In this document: positions 42,883-50,090 of the stretch, piece after piece
How positions within the stretch are numbered: the first letter of the stretch is position 1
How the letters are laid out: the number at the start of each line of letters is the position of its first letter
Assembly (NCBI GenBank): GCA_023228425.1
Contig: JALOBE010000009.1
Coordinates: 1-64,000 of the forward strand
Length of the DNA stretch: 64,000 nt
Reading direction: 5' to 3'
Source: Syntrophales bacterium
GTDB lineage: Bacteria > Desulfobacterota > Syntrophia > Syntrophales > UBA2210
Notes under the pieces: generated by a model
Seen by the model: the letters and a program-made list of their open reading frames with translations, nothing else
Database searches by the model: none
Told to the model about the DNA's origin: nothing
Translations under genes and position numbers: made by a program

Positions 42883-43461
42883 ATGAAAGTTGTCGGCTTG
42901 AACTCAAGTGCCCGCGAGGACGGGAATACGGCCATACTCATGCACACGGTTTTTGAAGAGCTGCAAAAAGAGGGTATCGAAACAGAGCTGATCCAGATGG
43001 CGGGCAAGCCGATCCAGGGATGCAGAGCCTGCTACAAATGCTTCAAGAATCGAAACCGGCGATGCTCAATCGACGAAGACATGCTCAACGGGATCATCGC
43101 GGCCATGGATCAGGCAGAGGGCATTCTCCTGGGTTCACCGACCTACTTTTCCGACGCTTCCTCCGGAATGCGGGCATTCATCGAGCGCTGCGGTTTTGTC
43201 GCCCGCGCGAACGATTTCATGTTCAAGGGCAAAGCGGGTGCCGCGGTGACGGCCGTCCGTCGTGCCGGCTCCATAGCGGCCTTCAATTCCATGAATCTCT
43301 TCCTTCACTACATGCAGATGTTCATGCCCGGGGCGACCTACTGGAGCCTGGGAATCGGCAACGCTCCCGGTGATGTGCTCAAGGACGAAGAAGGCATGCG
43401 GACCATGAAGTCCCTCGGACAGAACATGGCCTATTTACTTAAAAAACTTAATTCACCGTGA
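42883..43461 (+). CDS. Flavodoxin-fold NAD(P)H-dependent FMN reductase family protein
   Basis: A 192-residue iron-sulfur flavoprotein-like reductase. The N-terminal KVVGLNSSAREDGNTAIL is the FMN phosphate loop. CRACYKCFKNRNRRCSIDED carries a Cys set (CxxCxxC with a later Cys) typical of iron-sulfur flavoproteins of anaerobes. GSPTYFSDASSGMRAFIERCG is the flavin-binding middle motif. It probably transfers electrons from ferredoxin or NAD(P)H to small acceptors. GACAGGAGGTTATTTC precedes the start. Confidence 0.88.
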   Translation: MKVVGLNSSAREDGNTAILMHTVFEELQKEGIETELIQMAGKPIQGCRACYKCFKNRNRRCSIDEDMLNGIIAAMDQAEGILLGSPTYFSDASSGMRAFIERCGFVARANDFMFKGKAGAAVTAVRRAGSIAAFNSMNLFLHYMQMFMPGATYWSLGIGNAPGDVLKDEEGMRTMKSLGQNMAYLLKKLNSP

Positions 43462-43867
43462 ACAGGCCTATCCGACGGCTACCGGGCCCGCAATCGATTC
43501 CATATTCGTTAACTGAACATATCGGCGGTGCTGTGCGAAATGGCCGCCGGAGTGAGCTTCCCGGCGTTATTCTCCGGAGAAGGGTAAGCGGCGAAATGCC
43601 CCTGGGTGAAATCGGGAAGATATGGTATCATCCTCTTAACAACGGCGAACTCATTACAAGCGGAAATCCGGCCTTCCGGCAGGCCGTTCTCTCCGGGCAG
43701 GAGTACCAAGGCGGATACGACGGCCTTGAAGAAACCGGTAGCGGCTTCGGTGGGGAAACCGCATATCGGAGAGCGGTGGGACGCCCGTGAGGCCTCCGGC
43801 CTGCGGGATTTTACGGACATCATCCCGGGACGAGTGCCCGAACAAACGCAAAGAAAGGAGTTGCGCA
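43462..43867. other. Intergenic stretch with one doubtful open frame
   Basis: A GTG at 43458 overlaps the previous stop and opens a 110-codon frame to 43790. Its composition (Arg/Gly rich, no recognisable fold) argues against coding. I see no repeat-family member, promoter consensus or stable hairpin here. Confidence 0.4.
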
Positions 43868-44620
43868 ATGGATCTGAAAGCAATCGCACGGCAGATGATT
43901 CAATTCCACGAGGCCGCTTTTGACAACACCTTTGACGCCATGACCGTTATGCAGCAGCAGGCGGAGGAAATAATCGCCGACTGGATAAACCGAAACCCCT
44001 TGATAACCGCTGAAGGCCAAAAAACCATCGACAGGTGGCTCGCGGCCTATAGAAAGAGTCGCGAGGATTTCAAGGCTGTTGTAGATGATAATTATAAAAA
44101 AGTGGAGCAGTCGCTTGAGGGCTACCAATGGACCCCTCCGTCTACAACGGCGGGCAGACCCGGGGCCGCGAAGGCCCGTCCGGCACGGAAGGCCGAGCCG
44201 GTGAAGGTCCGTCGATCCCCCAAAGCCCCTAAAAAGGAAACGCCGGCAAAGAAACAGGCCCCCGTTAAGGGGAAAACGAATATTGATATCGTTACAAGGC
44301 TGATTCAGAGGAGTACCGAGGGAATTTCGACGGCATATATAAAAGAAAAAACGGGGCTCACCGAACGACAGATCTGGAACATCGTGAATAATGCCGCCAG
44401 GGAAGGAAAAATCAAAAAGCTGAAGCGTGGTGTTTACTGCGCCGTGCCAAAGGAAGAAACGAAAGCCGAACCGGGACGGGTGGTGCGCGTGGAACCGAAA
44501 AAAGGAACGGATACGGACGAGAAAAAATCTGTAGAAGAAGCCATTGTCACGGGTGAGACTGTGGCCGCATCACAGGAGTCGGCAGATTCCGCGGTGCCCG
44601 AACCCCGGGGTGAGGGATGA
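43868..44620 (+). CDS. Phasin-like N-terminus fused to winged-helix domain
   Basis: A 250-residue protein. Residues 1-85 are amphipathic helices like phasins or granule-associated proteins (FDAMTVMQQQAEEIIADWIN; WLAAYRKSREDFKAVVDDNY). A Lys/Pro/Ala-rich basic linker follows (about 90-135), then a winged-helix-like domain (IDIVTRLIQRSTEGISTAY, then TGLTERQIWNIVNNA) and an acidic C-terminal tail. The linker and DNA-binding-like domain suggest a link between storage granules and the nucleoid, as proposed for PhaM/PhaF-type proteins; this is inference. No polyhydroxyalkanoate genes are nearby. AAAGGAGTTGCGCA precedes the start; the end overlaps the next gene by 4 bases. Confidence 0.65.
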   Translation: MDLKAIARQMIQFHEAAFDNTFDAMTVMQQQAEEIIADWINRNPLITAEGQKTIDRWLAAYRKSREDFKAVVDDNYKKVEQSLEGYQWTPPSTTAGRPGAAKARPARKAEPVKVRRSPKAPKKETPAKKQAPVKGKTNIDIVTRLIQRSTEGISTAYIKEKTGLTERQIWNIVNNAAREGKIKKLKRGVYCAVPKEETKAEPGRVVRVEPKKGTDTDEKKSVEEAIVTGETVAASQESADSAVPEPRGEG

Positions 44621-45312
44621 AAAAACCATGGTTCAGGGCAGGTGTCGTGATTGCTGCAGGATGCCTGCTCTTCCTGGGTGCTTCCACATCCGTGGTTTGG
44701 GGCCGGGACCAGGAGTTGAAAACTCCGGATGTGCCTTTTGTCGCCACCCCGCACAATGTCGTGGACCTTATGATCAGACTGGCCGACGTCAGGGAAATCG
44801 ATGTGGTCTATGACCTGGGCTGCGGTGACGGAAGGATCGTGATCGCGGCGGCGAAAAGGGCCGGGGCGCGATCCCGGGGATTCGACATCGATCCCGAGAT
44901 GGTGAAACTGTCGCGGGAAAACGTTGAGAGAGAAAACCTCGAGCATCTGGTGACGATTCACCTGCAGGATATCTTTGAGGTCGATCTGCGGGAGGCATCG
45001 GTGCTCATGCTCTACCTGCTGCCGGAACTCAATGTCCGTTTGATACCGCAGATTGATGAAATGGAGCCCGGGTCCAGAATTGTTTCACATTCCTTCGATA
45101 TGGCCGGCGTTATTCCGGATAGTGAGACCACGGTGTATCACAGGGACGGCAGTGTGAGCAGGGTGTATATGTGGACGACACCGTTGAGGAAGGAGCCGTT
45201 ACGAAAGGCACCATCCGATATGAAGTATATGAAACACTTTCGACTCGACAAGGTATTGACGAAAGGGGAGATGTGGTTCCTCGACAAATTCCGCAAGGCA
45301 TTGAGAGACTGA
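44617..45312 (+). CDS. Class I SAM methyltransferase with N-terminal signal sequence
   Basis: A 231-residue protein. An N-terminal signal-like segment (MKKPWFRAGVVIAAGCLLFL, then GASTSVVWG) precedes a full methyltransferase core: VVYDLGCGDGRIVIAAA (motif I), RGFDIDPEMV and VLMLYLLPELN. Export of a SAM enzyme is odd, since SAM is cytosolic; the segment could instead be a membrane anchor facing the cytosol. The start overlaps the phasin-like gene (ATGA), so the two are coupled. Related proteins are annotated only as methyltransferases; the substrate is unknown. Confidence 0.8.
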   Translation: MKKPWFRAGVVIAAGCLLFLGASTSVVWGRDQELKTPDVPFVATPHNVVDLMIRLADVREIDVVYDLGCGDGRIVIAAAKRAGARSRGFDIDPEMVKLSRENVERENLEHLVTIHLQDIFEVDLREASVLMLYLLPELNVRLIPQIDEMEPGSRIVSHSFDMAGVIPDSETTVYHRDGSVSRVYMWTTPLRKEPLRKAPSDMKYMKHFRLDKVLTKGEMWFLDKFRKALRD

Positions 45313-45436
45313 TAACCGCGCGGCCTGAATCCCCTGTTTCGTTATTTCCCTGCCGGGATGCGGGCTTATTGAAGGGTACCATGTTCCTTGCCGGGTTTGC
45401 AGGGAGGTGAGAGGAGTTTTATTCAGGAGCGTGAGC

Positions 45437-45958
45437 GTGAATCCGGGAAGAAGTGGATTGCTGGTGCTGATTTCTTTTCTGTGTCTGGGCCTGACGTCCT
45501 GCTCCACCGTATCGTTGTCGCGGAGCGGCTACGGCCGGATTACCCCCGACGTCGGGGCGACGGAGGTCTTTGAATCGTACCTGGTCAATCCTGATTACCG
45601 GTATTACATAAGCGGTGTGGATCTCAACCCGAACGCGTTCATGGGACTTCACCGGGATTACCGGCTCGAATCACCGACCCTGTGGCGGGAAGTGGATATT
45701 TCAGCGGACAGGATGAAGGAAATCGTCGACGGCATGAGGAGCAAAGCGGAGGGCCTCATGATGTTTCAATATGGCTTCGAGATAACGGACAACAGTGACA
45801 CACCCATAGGCATCTGGTACTCTATCCTCGATGCCAGGACCTTTGTCCGCATAAACGAAGACGGGACGGTTCGAATCAATACGCCCGCCCAGGATACCTA
45901 CGAGCGGAGGGAAGGGGAAGGACGGTCCGGCCCGGACCCCTTTATTCCCGTATTCTGA
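45437..45958 (+). CDS. Small putative lipoprotein
   Basis: A 173-residue protein with a lipoprotein signal (GLLVLISFLCLGLTSCSTVS; lipobox Cys near residue 22). The mature part has a short domain of unknown type with YRYYISGVDLNPNAFMGLHR and TPIGIWYSILDAR. I recognise no family with certainty. The start is a GTG with CAGGAG at proper distance; two earlier in-frame GTG codons exist. It is followed 40 bases later by the DUF6125-like gene, in the same direction. Confidence 0.65.
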   Translation: MNPGRSGLLVLISFLCLGLTSCSTVSLSRSGYGRITPDVGATEVFESYLVNPDYRYYISGVDLNPNAFMGLHRDYRLESPTLWREVDISADRMKEIVDGMRSKAEGLMMFQYGFEITDNSDTPIGIWYSILDARTFVRINEDGTVRINTPAQDTYERREGEGRSGPDPFIPVF

Positions 45959-45998
45959 GAATCCCGCAGCGCAGCATGTTTGAATTGGAGATGACACT

Positions 45999-46529
45999 GT
46001 GGATATGACGGTCTTCGATGCCATGGATGCCCCGGAATTACGCGCCTATGTGGAATTCCTGCTGAAAAATTACCGGACCATGGATGCCTTCTGGTTCCTG
46101 TACGTGGCTGAAGCCTTCGGCCAGGCTGAAGCGGAGCGTCTGAATGAGCGCGTGTGGCATCGCGTCGGCGGTCTTGCCGCGCGGGACATCATCAAACGGT
46201 TCCCTCCGGAGGAGCGGGGCCTGAAGGGTTTTATCGCGGCCCTGCGGTTCTTTCCCTGGACGGCGCTCATAGGCTTTGATATCCGGCAATCTGACGAAGA
46301 GGTGATCCTGAGCGTTCCCTCGTGCCCGACGCAGGTTGCCCGGCTGCGGCGGGGGCTGGACGAATTTGACTGTAAGGAAATGCACCGTGGTGAGTTCGAC
46401 AGCTTTGCCAAGGTTATCGATGATCGCATAGAGGTCGAGTGTTTCTTCGCGCCGCCCGACCCCCACCCCGAAGACACCTTCTGCATGTGGCGCTTTTACC
46501 TGCGGGACGACGGGGCAACTCTCCCTTGA
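45999..46529 (+). CDS. DUF6125-like cytosolic protein
   Basis: A 176-residue soluble protein starting with GTG after TTGGAGATGACACT. Visible features are ELRAYVEFLLKNYRTMDAFW, a helical start, and a C-terminal half with VPSCPTQVARLRRG, CKEMHRGEF and VECFFAPPDPHPEDTFC, with a Cys/His pattern. Similar proteins of anaerobes are annotated DUF6125 or amino-thiazoline carboxylate hydrolase-like, without known function. I infer membership from overall pattern only. Confidence 0.55.
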   Translation: MDMTVFDAMDAPELRAYVEFLLKNYRTMDAFWFLYVAEAFGQAEAERLNERVWHRVGGLAARDIIKRFPPEERGLKGFIAALRFFPWTALIGFDIRQSDEEVILSVPSCPTQVARLRRGLDEFDCKEMHRGEFDSFAKVIDDRIEVECFFAPPDPHPEDTFCMWRFYLRDDGATLP

Positions 46530-46539
46530 AACCGTCCTC

Positions 46540-46690
46540 TGCAGGGCGTTTTTCGACTTCTGGGCGACACAGGCGTACGTATGTGAAATCACGCAGGACA
46601 CATGCTCGACGATGCCCGCTTACGGCACGTCAGTTGTATGATGCAGGCCCGCCGGAGGCGGGCCTGGGCGCTTTTTACGATGCCGCCATC
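46540..46690. repeat. Composite repeat, partner of 35330-35390 and 35731-35793
   Basis: GCGTTTTTCGACTTCTGGGC and the following ACAGGCGTACGTATG resemble 35333-35368. The stretch 46610-46671 matches 35731-35793. The end GGCGCTTTTTACGATGCCGCC resembles the palindrome family at 17061 and 25738. GGCCCGCC-GGAGGCGGGCC (46647-46664 area) is a local hairpin that could stop transcription. Confidence 0.7.
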
Positions 46691-46748
46691 CGTGTGCAGT
46701 GCACCTCGTTGCGTCTCCCTGCATGATCCCGTGACCGCTTGTGCTGCT

Positions 46749-47882
46749 TTAAGAACCCCGCGCCGTTTCAAGGGCGCCTTCGACTTCCCCTCTTACCAGG
46801 TCGCTGTCGTCCGACCGGCGGGACTCGAGGATCTGTCGGGCCATGGCTCCTCCCAGCTGTCCCAGCGCCCAGGCGACCATTCCCCTCACGCGCGGGTCAT
46901 CTTCGTTTCGCAGGGCCTCGACGAGATCGGGAACGTAATCCCGATCCCTGCTGTTGCCCATGGCCCGTGCGGCGTTCATCTTCCAGCGCCACAGATCATC
47001 CTGTGACATGTAGAACATGCGGGGCCAGACACGTTCCCGGTAAAACCGGTCATCCATGGAAAGGAGCCGGGAAAGGGTGAAATCGTTTTCACGGGCGGCG
47101 AGCTTTTCGTTAAAAGGCAGCGAGAGGGCAAGCCATGCCTCGTTCCGGGGGCAGACATCCTGACAGCGGTCGCAGCCGTAGAGCCGGAGTCTCATGGGTT
47201 CCCGCAATTCTAGTGGTGTCGGTCCTTCACCGTAATAACTGAGGTAGGCGATACAGCGGCGGGGATCGAGCTTGCCCGGCGCTTCGATGGCACGGGTCGG
47301 ACAGGCGGCAATGCAGGCATTACGGCACCAGGCAGGGCAGGTGTACTCCATGGTAGGTTCGTCGCAGGGGAATTCACGGTCAACCATGATCGTGTAGGGC
47401 ATGGTCCAGGAGCCGCCCCGGGCGCCGCGGTTCGCGTAGAAGAAATTATTCTTTCCCAGTGTTCCCAGACCGGCGCGGGTGGAAGTGAGACGATGGGGCA
47501 GATTGAAAGGGACCCTTGATTCCACGCCTGCTTTCTTGAGAAATGCGCGGAAGGCTTGCAGCCTGAGATAGCGTCCGTCCTTGGTGACACGGTCGTCTTC
47601 GAGGTACCAGCGTCCGAAATGAGCTTCCAGCGCGGGTGGGAAGGCTGTCCGAAAGTATGGTTCAATGAGCACGATGATGGATCGGGCCTCGGGATAGACC
47701 GCGAGGGGCGTTGTTCCCTTTATCAGGTCCAGTCCCATTTTCGGTGCCCAGGCGTACCGTTCTCCCCGCTCCGCAAGCCGCTCCTGTTGTGAGATGAAGG
47801 GGTCGACACCGGTTACTCCCGCGTCGGAATAGCCCAACTCCAAAGCTTTTTCGATGATGTCGTTTCTGGTGATAGCGGCCAT
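46749..47882 (-). CDS. QueG-like double 4Fe-4S cluster protein with HEAT repeats
   Basis: A 377-residue protein related to epoxyqueuosine reductase. RAGLGTLGKNNFFYANRG is the QueG cobalamin-binding region. Two ferredoxin-like cysteine sets follow: CPAWCRNACIAACP, then CIAYLSYY and CDRCQDVCP. Armadillo/HEAT-like C-terminal repeats are near RNEDDPRVRGMVAWALGQLG. The first set is C-x3-C-x3-C-x3-CP where QueG has C-x2-C-x2-C-x3-CP. The residue where I expect the catalytic Asp appears to be Asn, in FNLPHRLTSTRAGLG. It may thus be a paralogue with another substrate. The start MAAITRND is 25 codons inside the longest frame. Confidence 0.75.
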   Translation of the reverse strand: MAAITRNDIIEKALELGYSDAGVTGVDPFISQQERLAERGERYAWAPKMGLDLIKGTTPLAVYPEARSIIVLIEPYFRTAFPPALEAHFGRWYLEDDRVTKDGRYLRLQAFRAFLKKAGVESRVPFNLPHRLTSTRAGLGTLGKNNFFYANRGARGGSWTMPYTIMVDREFPCDEPTMEYTCPAWCRNACIAACPTRAIEAPGKLDPRRCIAYLSYYGEGPTPLELREPMRLRLYGCDRCQDVCPRNEAWLALSLPFNEKLAARENDFTLSRLLSMDDRFYRERVWPRMFYMSQDDLWRWKMNAARAMGNSRDRDYVPDLVEALRNEDDPRVRGMVAWALGQLGGAMARQILESRRSDDSDLVRGEVEGALETARGS

Positions 47883-48043
47883 TGTCTTTATCCCCCGGAT
47901 ATACCGGCTGTCCTGCTCGGGTGCGACAGGGTAAACACTTGACGGGATGCCGGCCATACGTTACTGAACATAGTGAGCGGTAAGTGTACGGAGGGGGATT
48001 CTGCGAGTCAAGAGGAATTCTCCCCGGGGCATGCGGGTCGCCT

Positions 48044-48694
48044 ATGAAGAAAAAGTCATTCTCAGTGTGCCTGGCGGTCATGGTCCTCCTGTGTTGTTTC
48101 CTGTCCTCCTGCGGGGTCGTGAAGACGACCTCCCGGGTGACGAAAGGAACCGTCGTCGCGGCCTGGAAAGTAACCAAATTTGCCGGGAAAACTGTGTACA
48201 CCATCGGCGAGTTTACCTTCAACGTGGTAACGGCGCCGCTTTCATGGCCCCTGACCCGTAATGAAATCGAATCAATAGACGGCCTGTCCCCCAAGGAGGC
48301 CATTGCTCAAGGCCGCGTCAAGAACGCGCCTTACGTCGTTCACGGAAGGCGCTATGTGCCCATGTCCGTCAAGGAGGCCGCGCGGTACCGTGAAACAGGC
48401 ATCGCGTCCTGGTACGGATATGAGACCTACCGACAGAAGGGCGGTCACATGACGGCCAATGGTGAGGCCTTCGACCCGAACGGGCTCAGCGCAGCCCACA
48501 AGCATTTACCTCTGCCCGTCTTCGCCCGGGTGACGAATCTGTCCAACAAGCGCAGCATCATTGTCCGGGTAAACGATCGGGGACCTTTTGTCGACGGCCG
48601 TATTATCGACCTCAGTGCCGGCGCAGCAAAGCGACTCGGTTTCCACAAGGAAGGAACCGCCCGGGTTTTTGTGGAAGTGGTGAACCTGGACTGA
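48044..48694 (+). CDS. RlpA-family septal lipoprotein
   Basis: A 216-residue lipoprotein. The signal peptide MKKKSFSVCLAVMVLLCCFL ends in the lipobox LSSC. A linker of about 80 residues follows, then a double-psi beta-barrel (ETGIASWYGYET; TANGEAFDP; VRVNDRGPF with the conserved Asp; DLSAGAAKRLG). In Pseudomonas RlpA cuts naked glycan strands; in E. coli it only binds them. The SPOR domain is missing, which shortens the protein. The ATG at 48044 starts the signal peptide properly; an earlier ATG is in frame. Confidence 0.88.
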   Translation: MKKKSFSVCLAVMVLLCCFLSSCGVVKTTSRVTKGTVVAAWKVTKFAGKTVYTIGEFTFNVVTAPLSWPLTRNEIESIDGLSPKEAIAQGRVKNAPYVVHGRRYVPMSVKEAARYRETGIASWYGYETYRQKGGHMTANGEAFDPNGLSAAHKHLPLPVFARVTNLSNKRSIIVRVNDRGPFVDGRIIDLSAGAAKRLGFHKEGTARVFVEVVNLD

Positions 48695-48954
48695 CGGGCC
48701 GGACCGGTGTTCATTACTGCTCCGAAATATCGAAACAAACAGCCATTTTGATGTGCAGATGCGGAAAATGCTCCGGGCAGTCTCGCAGCCGCCGACGCCA
48801 TCGCAATACAAGACTTGAAAAACACAAAAACGCGACGCAGCAGAAAGATGGAGGTGGATTTGGGTTGAATGTCTCTTTGATAGACTGCAAGAATTCTTCC
48901 AAGAGGTTAATTATATGGCGCATTCCATCTTTTTTAAGAAATGGACAAAAAATC

Positions 48955-48983
48955 TTGACATGTTGTGTCTGTCATAGTAATTT
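48955..48983 (+). promoter_or_regulatory. Promoter of the iron-uptake operon
   Basis: TTGACA (48955-48960), 17-base spacer, TAATTT (48978-48983). The iron box overlaps its -10 end and the start of transcription. The 280 bases before it, after rlpA, hold no gene I can support. Confidence 0.75.
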
Positions 48984-48995
48984 AGCCTACCCTAA
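48982..48995. promoter_or_regulatory. Iron box (IdeR/DtxR-type operator)
   Basis: TTAGCCTACCCTAA reads TTAGGGTAGGCTAA on the other strand. It matches the left and central part of the known IdeR/DtxR consensus (TTAGGTTAGGCTAACCTAA) in 13 of 14 positions. It overlaps the end of the -10 element, where a bound repressor would block transcription. The next gene encodes a DtxR-type repressor, so iron-dependent autoregulation is likely. Confidence 0.7.
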
Positions 48996-49010
48996 CATTT
49001 AGGAGGATTC

Positions 49011-49769
49011 ATGACTGCAACTGCACCATTAACGGCCAGCTTGGAAGATTATCTGAAGACGATTTATCACATTATCGCCGAAAAACAGGTCGCTCGGTCG
49101 AAGGATATCGCCAGGCAACTCAAAGTCGGCTATGCATCTGTCACGGGAGCTTTTCGTGCCCTCTCCGATAAAGGCCTTATAAATTACTCCCCCTATGATG
49201 TCGTAACCTTGACCCAGAAGGGTAAAACGGCTGCCGAAGATATCGTCCGCCGCCATGAAGCACTGCGGGATTTTTTTGTCAGTGTTCTTGCCGCGGATGA
49301 GAAGGATGCGGACGACGCAGCTTGCAAGATGGAGCATTCGATCCCCGACGTCATTCTGGAGCGTTTTATTCAGTTTGCCCAGTTCGTCGAGGTATGCCCG
49401 CGCGGCGGCAGCAAGTGGATTGCCGGTTTCGGGTATCAATGCGACCATGACAGCATGCAAGAAAATTGTGAAAAATGCATACTGGCGATTCTGGATGATG
49501 TTCGAACACAAAAACAACAGAGAGGTCGAAAAGATATGACATCAAAGAAACTGAAAGATTTGAAACCGGGAGCAAAGGGAAAAGTGTTAAAAATTACATC
49601 CAGAGGTCAAACGAACACACGGATTGTTGAAATGGGAGTTACGCCCGGCACCGTTGTCGAGGTGGAACGGGTAGCACCGCTGGGTGATCCAATAGACATA
49701 AAGGTGAAAGGCTATCATCTCTCCTTGAGGAAAGAAGAAGCGGAGGGAATCGAAGTTGAGCTCTTATAG
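49011..49769 (+). CDS. DtxR/MntR-family iron-dependent repressor with fused FeoA domain
   Basis: A 252-residue metalloregulator. The N-terminal winged helix (SLEDYLKTIYHIIAEK; RSKDIARQLKVGYASVTGAF) binds DNA. A dimerisation/metal domain follows (RRHEALRDFF; CKMEHSIPDVILERF), then a cysteine-containing loop (CDHDSMQENCEKC). The C-terminal ~80 residues are a FeoA SH3-like domain (LKDLKPGAKGKVLKI; MGVTPGTVVEVERVAP). AGGAGGATTC precedes the start. It is the first gene of the operon with feoA and feoB and probably represses it when Fe2+ is plentiful. Confidence 0.92.
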   Translation: MTATAPLTASLEDYLKTIYHIIAEKQVARSKDIARQLKVGYASVTGAFRALSDKGLINYSPYDVVTLTQKGKTAAEDIVRRHEALRDFFVSVLAADEKDADDAACKMEHSIPDVILERFIQFAQFVEVCPRGGSKWIAGFGYQCDHDSMQENCEKCILAILDDVRTQKQQRGRKDMTSKKLKDLKPGAKGKVLKITSRGQTNTRIVEMGVTPGTVVEVERVAPLGDPIDIKVKGYHLSLRKEEAEGIEVELL

Positions 49770-49802
49770 TTGGCGGCTAAAGATGATTTGGAGGTGGAGG
49801 TA

Positions 49803-50018
49803 ATGCCCTTGGCAATGGTAAAAGCCGGACAACGTGTACATTTGGTTTCCGTGAACGCGGGTCGTGGCCTTCAGGCCAGATTAGCCGACATGGGATTGGT
49901 CCCGGGCGTGCAAATCGAAGTGGTGAGCAATGCTCTGCATGGACCCTTCATCGTAGCTGTTAAAGGTTGCCGCATGGTCCTTGGGCACGGAATCACGCAA
50001 AAAATCATGGTTGCATAA
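49803..50018 (+). CDS. feoA: FeoA ferrous iron transport accessory protein
   Basis: A 71-residue SH3-like protein (VKAGQRVHLVSVNAGRGLQA; LADMGLVPGVQIEVV; HGITQKIMV). FeoA binds the cytosolic face of FeoB and is needed for uptake. The ATG at 49803 follows GGAGGTGGAGGTA; a longer frame starting 33 bases earlier is not needed. It lies between the repressor gene and feoB. Confidence 0.92.
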   Translation: MPLAMVKAGQRVHLVSVNAGRGLQARLADMGLVPGVQIEVVSNALHGPFIVAVKGCRMVLGHGITQKIMVA

Positions 50019-50090
50019 TTTTTTTGCACCTTGAGTTAGGCAATCCAAACATTATACGGAATACCAAATAAAGAGGAGAATAAAAAAACC

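Noticed and set aside
43458..43790. A 110-codon gene after the flavodoxin-like gene
   Set aside because: No recognisable domain, unusual composition, and no ribosome site beyond the stop overlap; listed only as a doubtful frame in the gap.
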